From Spongilla lacustris (lineage: Eukaryota > Porifera > Demospongiae > Spongillida > Spongillidae), in NCBI GenBank assembly GCA_949361645.1, contig OX442415.1, positions 30,412,255-30,476,254 of the forward strand: 64,000 nucleotides of DNA, in the 5' to 3' direction. Below are positions 54,880-64,000 of this stretch, piece after piece (position 1 is the first letter of the stretch; every line of letters begins with the position of its first letter). Both the position numbers and the translations under genes were made by a program. The notes beneath the pieces are model-generated. The model was not told the origin of the DNA and did no database searches. It saw only the letters and a program-made list of their open reading frames with translations.

Positions 54880-56623
54880 AAAGAGCCTTCCACTGAGGGT
54901 GATAGTGGAGGCCAGCCTTGATGAGCTCTGCCAGGTGACATCTGGCATACATGACCAGTACCTGGCCTTTGAGCTCAGCCACAGGATATCAATTCAGCAC
55001 TTTGCTGTGTTCCTTCCCACTCCCCAGCACACACTCAAGGTGTTAGCCAATCTCAGTGCCGTGCTGGAGGCCATGTGTGTGGACTACGACAGTATCAGCA
55101 GCAACCAGAGGGCCATGTGCCTTACCATGGAGAACAGAGTTCTGTTTGTCAGTGCCGATGACTCTGACATGAGGCGTCTGAAGTGTGACCTGGTGAGGGA
55201 CCGTGTTGCCGTGGAGTCGGTAAACTGCACCCCTCTGGGGGAGTTTGTTTCAATAGATTCTGAGCTGGATGTGAGGCAGGCCTGCTCAAAGGTGGTGATC
55301 ACTGACTACGTAGTGGCCTGGGAGGTCCTTTCAGACATCATCCCCTCATCGCCTGGGGTGTGCAGCCTCCAGCTGAGGGCCCTGGTCTTGATACAGGAGT
55401 GTGTCTACCTGTGCAGGGAGGATGTGCTCTCTCCTCTGGTGGTGGGAACCATCCCCATGTGCCCTGCCTCTTTGGTGGGCTTTGTTCTGGACTCCTGTCC
55501 CATCTCTGAGGTCACCTGTGTCAAGGAGTGTGACACAGCCTACCTTCCCCTCTCTCCTTCACACCCTGTGTACCAGTTCTCCATAGCTTTCAGCCGTGCA
55601 GGCCCCAGTGGTGGTGGTAGCAGTGGGGAGTGGGTCTTCTGTGTGCACAGCTGCCAGCTGATGGGCCAGCTCATCTCCTCCCTTAGCAAGGCCTGGTGTG
55701 CTGTCCACGGGGCACCCCTGCCACATGTGCACACCTCCATCCCCCTGGTGGACCATCTGCCGAGGACCTCCCGGCCCCTAAAGGGGGGCCCCACCCAGGG
55801 GTTAAAGCTTTCCCGGCCCCTAGAGGAGGGCACCATCCAGGGATTAAAGCTTTCCCGGCCCCTAGAGGAGGGCCCCCCTGAGGGGTTAAGGTTCTACCAC
55901 AACAGAGCTCTGCTGGAGCTGTGCATGTCCAGCTACGATAAGAAGGTAGAGTTCTTCAAAGAGCATGTTGCACTGGCCCAGTTTGATAAAACCAACGAAG
56001 GCTGCTTGGCCTTCTTTATGGCCTTGTGCTCACCTAACAACAGCGTGCGGACCGAAATAGAGGTCTTTGTGGTGGCCAGTAACTATGCAGTGTATCTGGT
56101 GACCACCCATGACATCGTAGGTACGTGGTGTGGTGCCAAGGGTCCCTCCTCTGTGGACCCCACTGCCCTGCAGGGCAAGGGGGAGGTGCCCTGCTGCTTC
56201 CATCGGGTGTGGCTTAGCGACATCAAGGAGATGACTGTCGGCCTCTTCTACCTATCTGTCCAGCTGAAAACAGGCAGGGCTAATGAGGAGGGTGTGGCCA
56301 TCATGACCCAGCTGCCCTCCAGCACGCTGGCACTCCTGGGAGCCATCTCTGGGGCTGTCCACCTCAAAGACGCGGCCGAGGAACAAGTGAGGTCGGACAT
56401 CCTTGCAGAGTTTGAGGACCTAGGTGAGCACCCCATTATAAAGAGGATGGGGGGCTCCAAGCTGGCTGCCAAGTCCCCAGCAGGCTTCAGGCAGCCCCAT
56501 TTGGCAGATGGAGATAAGCTCAGGTATCTGCTGGCAGAGAACATTGGCAGCACCTGGTCATCCACTGGGGACGTCCTGTTTGGACTTCATATTCTGGGCC
56601 AGCAGGTTATGCTGTTTGCAGAG

Positions 56624-57124
56624 GTATCACCTGACCATACCTCAGTATCACCTGACCATACCTCAGTATCACCTGACCATACCACAGTACCACCTGACCA
56701 TATCTCAGTACCACCTGATCATACCTCAGTACCACCTGACCATACCTCAGTACCACCTGACCATATCTCAGTACCACCTGACCATACCTCAGTACCACCT
56801 GACCATACCTCAGTACCACCTGACCATACATCAGTACCACCTGACCATACCTCAGTACCACCTGACCATACCTCAGTACCACCTGACCATACCTCAGTAC
56901 CACCTGACCATACCTCAGTACCACCTGACCATACCTCAGTACCACCTGACCATACCTCCGTACCACCTGACCATACCTCAGTACCACCTGACCATACCTC
57001 AGTACCACCTGACCATACCTCAGTACCACCTGACCATACCTCAGTATCACCTGACCATACCTCAGTATCACCTGACCATACCTCAGTACCACCTGACCAT
57101 ACCTCAGTACCACCCACCCCTCAG
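56624..57124 (+). repeat. Expanded 21-bp minisatellite in nischarin copy 2
   Basis: About 23 copies of the PPDHTSV-encoding unit, bounded by the same donor (GAG/GTATCA) and acceptor (CCCTCAG/GTC) as the five-copy array of copy 1. Minor variants (TCACCTG, ATATCTC) occur along it. Confidence 0.93.
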
Positions 57125-57306
57125 GTCCATCTTGTGCTGCTCACCAATCATGGCCTGTACATGTGCTCCAATGTCTCCCATGGCAACCACTCCCCTGCTG
57201 TGTTCCGTGCTCAGCAGCTAAGGGTGAAGAAGTGGTGTCCCATTGAACAGGTCAGCCATGTTGAGGTAGCCATGGGGGAGCACAGCATTAAGATTTACCC
57301 CAAAGC

Positions 57307-57780
57307 TACCTCCACCCACTGTGATCAATCACAACATACCTCCACCCACTGTGATCAGCCAGAACATACCTCCACCCACAGATATCAACCAGAACATACC
57401 TCCACCCACAGATATCAACCAGAACATACCTCCACCCACAGATATCAACCAGAACATACCTCCACCCACAGATATCAGCCAGAACATACCTCCACCCACA
57501 GATATCAACCATACCCTCCACCCACAGATATCAACCAGAACGTACCTCCACCCACAGATATCAACCAGAACGTACCTCCACCCACTGTGATCAACCAGAA
57601 CATACCTCCACCCACAGATATCAACCAGAACATACCTCCACCCACAGATATCAACCAGAACATACCTCCACCCACAGATATCAACCAGAACATACCTCCA
57701 CCCACAGATATCAACCACAACATACCTCCACCCACAGATATCAACCACAACATACCTCCACCCACAGATATCAACCTGAA
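57307..57780 (+). repeat. 30-bp minisatellite at the end of nischarin copy 2
   Basis: About 15 units with core CATACCTCCACCCACAGATA. The first nischarin copy has only two to three units at 28345-28410. One shortened unit (ATACCCTCCACC) changes the reading frame. Confidence 0.93.
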
Positions 57781-58129
57781 CAAAGCCATACTTCTCCCAT
57801 CCTCCTCCTTATAGCACAGAACAGTGAACTAGTTCACTCCTTCACTTACCTTCTTTCTCTCCTTTGGAGTGAGAAAAATGGTGGAAAGGTGCTCACTACT
57901 ATAGTGTCTTAGAACAGAACTGTGGCCATTAATCATGTCTATCACATTCATCACTGCTTATTTTATCCATCTGTGTCAATCAAACCTCATCACCCATAGT
58001 CACAATCAGTGTGAGTTAATAAATAAATGTTAATATTTAAAAGTATTAATGGTACAGAATGAAAGAAACACAAAGTCCAATACATATATTAATAACTACA
58101 CTACATCTAAATCTAAACCAGCACACCCC

Positions 58130-60110
58130 AGGACAGCTGTTGCATTGCCTCTCTGCACTGCAGCAGAAGGTTTTTGGAACAGGTATGCCCATGAGTTTGG
58201 CTCACTGGATACATCTTTGGTTAGGTGGGCCAAATCAGATAGTATTGCAGAGGCGACACCTGATGTGTAGATAGCAGTACTAGTATTTGTGTAGCATGTG
58301 CATAGTGATTTGAGTAGATTATTGTTACAAACAGGTCAGGCTATGGTTAATCCTTGTTCAGACTCATTGTACTTCGCATGCATCCACTAGAGTACTCCAC
58401 TTTTATCAGCTGTGCTTCATCCAATGCTGATCTTTGGATATATGATCCAGACAAATTCATAAGGTTCCCATATAGTGGTCAAAAATAAAACACTAACTCT
58501 CCTCCGTTATTGGTCACATTTCAAGGTACACAGACTCCATGCCTCTATAATAAGAAATGTGGTGCTTTGCATGCTGACACAGTGTCAGGAAGCACTCAAG
58601 GATATCATTAAGAGCAAGCCATGTGGTCAAAGCTTTGCTTTGGCCTGCAACGAGAAACAAAGCACTCACAAAGCTAAAGAGGCAAAAAGGTTCGATTTGA
58701 ATAGTATTTTACAACAAAGGTTCCCCCTTCAATTCTTCAGTCAAGTGGGGCCAAGTGCATATGCACGTGCACATAATATGATACATGTAGTTATCTGTGA
58801 CACCACTCATGACTTGGATCTTTAATGTGATTACAACTTGCAACCTTATATTGAGTTACAAGTACATATTTAGTTACTAAAAATTAAGTTTCTCAGTCCC
58901 TTGCACAACAGACCATTAACTAATGTATATAATGTATATATGTCAATCACCCAAAACAGGGAATTGTAACCGACATCAATGAAGCACTTCTCCCATCCTC
59001 CTCCTTATAGCACAGAACAGTGAACTAGTTCACTCCTTCATTTACCTTCTTTCTCTTCTGTGGAGTGAGAAAAATGGTGGAAAGGTGCTCACTACTAGAG
59101 TGTCTTAGAACAGATATCAGAGGTGCTTTTAAAAAAAATGGTAAAGAACACAATATAGAAAGCAGCACATTTGGTAGTGACTGTAGGGTTGGCCGTGGTA
59201 ATTTAATATATGATCTAACAACAAAGATGCGATATAAGCAAGGCAAGGGTGATCCTGCAGGATTCAAGCATTTTCTGCACCAAGAAAATATAAAGCCTGG
59301 TGTGATTGTGCGATATGTAGGTAATAGACTTCATGTTCTGTTGGAATATTTTTCCAATTGAAAGATAAATTATTAAATTACCTGCAAAATATGTGCTTTA
59401 ATAATACCACTCTGAGAACATCTCTTATAAAGGACTTACAATATAATGGCATACTTATTCAGCTTAGAGTACTTGGATTAATTGGAAAGGTAATAACAGG
59501 ACCTGGATGAAGATTCTTTATTGCAATAATGAAGGTAAAAGTAATTTAGAAGTGGTTTCCATCCTTAAGGAAAGTGTCAATAGATTGTTTGCATGCAGAG
59601 AAATTGAATGAGAATGTTGAAACTCTGAAGTGCTTGCAGAGTGAGATTCCACCTCTTGAAAAGGAGCAATTCAACATCTTAATGACTATGGCATTACAAT
59701 GTGTTCTTGATGTTCTGCAAAGACAGCTTCAGCTATATCTAACTGGTGCATTATCAAACCCTTCTCAAGAAATCTATCCAGAAGTCAAGGTGCTCCAATC
59801 CACAACATGCATTCAGAGCGAACCATTGCTCTAACTGACCATCAAATACGACGTGCAAGAAATGCAACTATTGGCTTTGTGATGGCAAAGTAAAATCTAA
59901 AAGAAACAGAACTCTACAGTGGTTAGAAGAAAAGGATAAACATAGTCAAGAAAAACTGATCTCTTTTGCGATAGGGAGAGCTAGATATGCTCGACAGCAG
60001 CAGAAAACTACAGTAATGATAATCTAAGGTTAGAAATAGAACATGCAAGGCTTATGCATAAGTAACAGAAGCGTGATAAAACATCATAGCCTGAAAGAAC
60101 TTTAGAGATG
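58130..60110 (+). pseudogene. Decayed transposon-like protein gene, copy 2
   Basis: Collinear with 28760-30720, with the same main frameshifts plus new small indels (for example a missing base at about 59880). It forms part of the segmental duplication that begins in nischarin. Confidence 0.6.
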
Positions 60111-60559
60111 TAATGTGTAATGTAACTGAAACTTTTCCTGACCTTGAGTCTGGGATAGCAGAAGTAGTGAACATTAGATAAGTGTTAGCTGATATTGTGC
60201 ATGCATGATGACCTAGTTATACATTGATATTATAGTGTAGCGGAAATTCCAGTAAGTATTTATTTTCATTTCACAAACGTGTATTCTGTGTATAAGTCTA
60301 TAATTTAATGTTCTGATTTGAAAGTTTCGAATTAAAATGTTAAAAGACTATAAAGATATGATAATTTGAAGATCGGCGTCATAGCGATCACAGTTTTTCT
60401 GATTTTCGCTATACATTCACTTTTCGGTACTTAACGATCCGTTTCTCCAGTTAGGAAAAAGCTACAGAAAACATAAAAGCAGTTTTGTAAACCATAAAAT
60501 ATGCTCTTTACACTGGTTCATGTAGTTACGCGTGAACGTAGGTTTGAATTTTTTTTGTC

Positions 60560-61010
60560 AAGTGCCTACATACGAGGCATGCGGGCGGGCGGTTCATTTT
60601 CATTATTCATTTATACATGTATTAAACAGAAACCACAACCTACACGTTATGCAACGCCGGTCTTAAAAAAAGGTTGCCCTCTCCCAGTAAAAAGTTAAAC
60701 GAAACTAAAGAAGCTCTTTACGGAAGGATGCTCAACAGCTCACACGCTCACTACAAGATTCAATGCGAAGCACAGACATGTAACGGAACGTGACGTCACG
60801 TCATGTAATCCGTTTCTTCCAATCCTATTATCTAAGGTGGTGCCCACTTCCGCTTTAACTAAATCTATCCAGGACTCTATAGATGCGCTTGGAAGACGTG
60901 ATCGAATAGAATCTACTAAAAAATCGCGAAAGGAGTGTTCTGCTTCAATATTCCAAGGATTTTTCTAGACGAACACGCAACAGATACGTTCAAGATAGCA
61001 CTTTTTTATG
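60560..61010. mobile_element. Dispersed TIR-element family, copy in the second duplication
   Basis: Matches 31170-31580 and continues to TTTTTTATGTCTATGA as in 34860. It breaks off at 61016 into a G-rich run. Confidence 0.7.
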
Positions 61011-61924
61011 TCTATGACCGAGGAAGGGGGGGGGGGGGCTAAAAAAAAGTTATAGACACCATCCCAAAAATTCTTAAAATCAATGCCCCCCCCCCCCCCT
61101 CCGCCTTCGAACACGCCCATTTTCCGACCACGCCCCTTAAAAATCATTACGTAATTGACAATTGACCACACCTACAATGACGATAATATTACAAATTGCA
61201 AGCAGGCTTCGTTGCAGATCGCTGTTGTAGATGTTGTCCCTTCGTCGCTTGCAGCTGGAGACGCTGTTTCACTTATACCTTAGAATATCGCGATACTCAG
61301 TCTCTCGTGCCATGACGTAATGTACAGGCTGTAGGCGCCAGGCCTATCAAATATTACATCCCTGCCCATCAATTAAGTTTGCGGTACCATAGATATGACC
61401 TCTAATATCTATGGCGGTACTCCAACAAGATTTTGGAGAACAGCACGCATGACTCGGTGAAGTACTCGTTTAAACAATAGCAGGCGGGGCGTGCTCGCGT
61501 GACGGCGTGAGTCGGCGTGACTGTGGCCATTCTAGTAGTGCAGTGACGTGAGCTCAGTACCAGGTGTATCCGTGGCTTACTAGCGTTAGTATAATCTTTA
61601 TCTTTACATTGCTTTGCGACGCTTCGATTGTTGCACTATTGGGTAGTGAATTGACGTCATCGCTCACAGCGGTATATATGAAGGCAACGCCCACAAATCG
61701 CGTTTCATTCACGTGATAATATGCCTTCCACGATGAGGTGGCTTACAATCGCACTAGATAGCCCTATCTTTGCACGAATTAGACTCCCATGAACACTGCA
61801 AACAATATGATTCCATCATTATGTTGCTGTACATGTAGTGCGAGCTACAGTGCAAAAAAAAAATTTAAGAAATGTGATGAATTTTTTTCAAAATTTTTTT
61901 TTGGCAAAGACCCCCCCCCCCCCT
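61011..61924. other. Spacer with G and C runs; no recognised gene
   Basis: Contains a G14-like run at 61026-61039, a C15-like run at 61087-61100 and a long C run at 61911-61923. The open frame entering the hAT-like element at 61789 lacks motifs. Confidence 0.4.
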
Positions 61925-62922
61925 CAGGGTTGCTGAAGGCCAGCTGGCCTGACAGGCCAGGGAGCTGGCCTGACCTGTCAGGCCGGACCAGGCCAGACCA
62001 CGCCCCCTCAATGTATCACTACATGCATGCAGTATATGACTACGTACGTGTGTATGCAAACCAATTAAATTCACTTCTTGTTCAGTATTCAATTATTAAA
62101 GTAAGGTGCAACAGTAAACACTGTGTAGCATTGGTGCATTCTACACTAGCACTATGTTTATTAGTTATTAATCATGTAGAAGTAGTGCACACTTTATGTG
62201 ACCATCTTGAAGTAGTCTTGCTAGCCAGACACAACTGGACTGGGAACAAGGGAGGTGCATTGAAAGCACTTCCAAGTATCCAAAGTACGTCCCTCGTTTC
62301 CATTCCATTTAATTTGAAAATCCAAGTACTTCACTAATTTTGAAGGAACATGCTGAGATGCATGCAACAAATTCAGTGTCAGAAAGATCTGGGGGGGGGG
62401 GGGGGGGGGGCAAATTTTCACACCATGCAAAAGCTAAGTGTAAGAGTTAGATGGCTTTGTCATGCTGATGCAACTTTTTTTTACTTTTGTGAGAGATGGA
62501 ATATACTGCTCAAGCTGCCGGCGATTTCTTGGCTGTTAAAATGGTCTTTTCTTGTTTGGCACAAGCTACTGAGACTTCGGCATTTTTCATTTGATCAATG
62601 TCAGTGTCTTTCTAGAGTGGAGTGCTCCCTGCAGGAGAACGGCTTGTGTCAATCAACGAACCCTTTCTCTGCAACGGCATAAATCTCACAAGTTCCTCGG
62701 GATTGTATTCCTTTGAGCCGCTGAGCAGATGGTATAGGTCAGGAATCGTTGAAACCGACGGAGATGCATGAGTTAGTACTTGCACGCTAAGTTGATCTAC
62801 ATCGTAACGTTACGTAATAATTGATTAACGTTTATTGATTAACGTTTATAATCTGGCCTGCCAGGCGGACCTGTCAGGCCGGGCTGGCAGGCCGGACCCC
62901 TAGCCGGCCTACGGCAACCCTG
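61925..62922. mobile_element. hAT-like element with GC-rich palindromic ends
   Basis: A 998-bp element with ends CAGGGTTGC and GCAACCCTG, flanked on both sides by the 8-bp sequence CCCCCCCT. Subterminal GGCCTGACAGGCC-type palindromes are crowded at both ends, and the interior is AT-rich. The low-complexity target makes the duplication less conclusive. No transposase is recognised. Confidence 0.7.
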
Positions 62923-63045
62923 CCCCCCCTCCCCCTCCCCTAACTTTGATACCTCATAACTGTTTTTCTTAGACCCCCCTGAAAAAAAGAATAGCATATT
63001 CGTGATGCTCTCAATGAGCTCTTCAAAGTTTGCATGGGGGATAGG

Positions 63046-63199
63046 CCTATTTAATGTTTTCTGTTGTGTATGTTACAAGAAGATGTAATGTTGTACCTGC
63101 TTTGCTACATCTCATATTTTTACTTGTAGGCTTATAAATTAAGCTAAGGAGAAGTTGTGGTGAATTTCTGACTGGGCCACTTTAAAACTATAAGCTGCA
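63046..63199. other. Copy of the Kelch-Roc 3' flank
   Basis: Repeats 1315-1500 (GGCCTATTTAATGTTTTCTG and beyond) and leads into the same 25-bp minisatellite. Confidence 0.75.
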
Positions 63200-63370
63200 C
63201 AAGGTACCTGGTGATATGTGATCTTGGGGTACCTGGTGATATGTGATCTTGGGGTACCTGGTGATATGTGATCTTGGGGTACCTGGTGATATGTGATCTT
63301 GGGGTACCTGGTGATATGTGATCTTGGGGTACCTGGTGATATGTGATCTTGGGGTACCTGGTGATATGTT
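63200..63370. repeat. 25-bp minisatellite, third locus
   Basis: About seven copies of TACCTGGTGATATGTGATCT plus GGGG, as at 1527-1752 and 53457-53590. Confidence 0.95.
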
Positions 63371-63427
63371 GTGGTTAACCTGTTTTGAGACCAGTGTATA
63401 AACATTACCAAATATGGTATTTTCCTA

Positions 63428-63495
63428 GGAGGATGACTGGTTTGTGTTTGAAGATGACCAGGCACTGATGAGTGTTATTGGAGGAACCAAGATTT
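63428..63495 (+). pseudogene. Fragment of Kelch-Roc exon 4
   Basis: A 65-70 bp piece encoding DDWFVFEDDQALMSVIGGT-like sequence, matching 50858-50925 of copy B. It has no neighbouring exons in order and is dead. Confidence 0.85.
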
Positions 63496-63621
63496 GAGTA
63501 TGGTAGATCCTGTTGAAGATCTAGCTTCTCAGCATCCTGAACGATGGGCATTGGTTCACAGAACTGCAAATTGTTGATTGGTTTTTACTATATTTGTACA
63601 TTTAACACATTTTTATAAGGC

Positions 63622-64000
63622 TTAGCATCCTGTCATACTGGTTTTATAGCCATGGGGGAACCTAATCATCAGGGAGGCACCTCTTTCAAGGTACTTGGAC
63701 ACTTGGGTGGAGTCCAGGTGGGGCAGCAGAGCAGGCATCAAGTACTCACCATCTCTGATCATAGCTATGGCACCACGACTCACCAGCAACTTCACTAGAT
63801 CTTGTGGAGTGAACAGACCCTCTTTGTAGTGCTTTGGAAACCTCCTCAGTAGCTCCACTGACAACAGGCCATGGTCCCTGAACATGACCAGGTCACCTCT
63901 AACTGCCACACCCCCATCTGGATTATCCCTGAGCCTGTGGTGGTACTGCACTAGTTCAGTCACCTTGGTGAGGACTACCTGGGGGTCACAGAACACTGTC
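63622..64000 (-). pseudogene. Kelch-Roc-COR copy D, inverted and truncated
   Basis: Minus-strand sequence matching 51887-52225 of copy B (from VFCDPQVVLTKVTELV to SLMIRFPHGY), with few changes (for example Asp-Gly for Glu-Glu). After RFPHGY it departs into unrelated sequence and stops seven codons later, so the rest of the COR region and the Death domain are absent. The 5' part lies beyond the window end. Confidence 0.8.

Larger units (their letters stand above)
54880..57916 (+). pseudogene. Nischarin, 5'-truncated second copy
   Basis: From AGAGCCTTCCACTGAGGGTG onward the sequence follows 26300-28545 almost base for base, covering the conserved C-terminal half (from about SLPLRVIVEASLDEL). 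The PX domain, LRRs and proline-rich repeats are absent. A chance ATG at 54860 opens the frame but no promoter or upstream exon is evident. The 21-bp minisatellite intron has grown to 501 bp (56624-57124), still a multiple of three. The terminal 30-bp repeat has also grown and its frame has shifted relative to copy 1. Substitutions are few and mostly conservative, so the duplication is recent, or the two copies are unmerged alleles. Confidence 0.8.

Noticed and set aside
56508..57117. Tyr-Gly-Gln-Val and Trp-Ser-Gly-Gly repeat proteins
   Set aside because: Other-frame readings of the 21-bp minisatellite in nischarin copy 2.
54860..57814. Independent 984-aa gene starting at 54860
   Set aside because: The start is a chance ATG in sequence unrelated to nischarin; the rest is a 5'-truncated copy of nischarin.
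61789..62337. 182-aa protein crossing into the hAT-like element
   Set aside because: It spans the element boundary and a homopolymer run, so it cannot be an old coding unit; no motif is seen.

Overview
The window looks like nuclear DNA of an invertebrate animal, most likely a demosponge. Genes are split into many small exons with GT-AG introns, some of them 55-80 bp. Two conserved animal genes (UTP23 and nischarin) are recognisable, together with a CD225/dispanin-like gene and a multicopy family that joins Kelch repeats, a Roc-like P-loop domain, a COR-like region and a Death domain. Such Death-domain expansions are typical of sponges. No bacterial, plasmid or phage feature is seen. The species is an inference, and no database search was possible. 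All gene models were built by hand from splice sites, reading phase and protein resemblance.

Layout. 1-1243: 3' end of Kelch-Roc-COR-Death copy C. 1300-2575: minisatellites and a gene fragment. 2795-11883 (minus): UTP23 in seven exons, with one intron swollen by a 15-bp minisatellite that a TIR element interrupts. 11884-11998: a short head-to-head promoter region. 11999-28539 (plus): nischarin in at least 18 exons, with a different minisatellite in most introns and a foldback element in the last large intron. 28540-35440: transposon relics, including a piggyBac-like insertion at TTAA. 35531-37268 (minus): CD225/dispanin-like gene, lying in a block that looks like an insertion ending in a hAT-type terminus. 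38163-42763: Kelch-Roc copy A, truncated, with a Mutator-like MITE in its 5' region. 43250-47460: nested MITEs, hAT elements and a relic resembling the RAG1 N-terminus. 47963-53023: copy B, the only complete family member (1049 aa predicted). 54880-61010: a second, 5'-truncated copy of the nischarin 3' end with the same transposon relic downstream. 61925-62922: a hAT-like element. 63046-64000: 3' flank and inverted fragments of a further Kelch-Roc copy (D).

How it fits together. UTP23 (ribosome biogenesis) and nischarin (endosomal and integrin/Rac signalling) share a promoter region but have no evident functional link. The Kelch-Roc-COR-Death genes have the layout of signalling switches: beta-propeller sensor, nucleotide-binding module, dimerisation/winged-helix region, Death-domain output. 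Copies B and C have almost the same COR region but strongly different Death-domain exons. Recent segmental duplication, transposon insertion with empty sites still readable in sister copies, and minisatellites built from splice-site sequence are the main themes. Near-identical duplicates could partly reflect uncollapsed haplotypes in the assembly.
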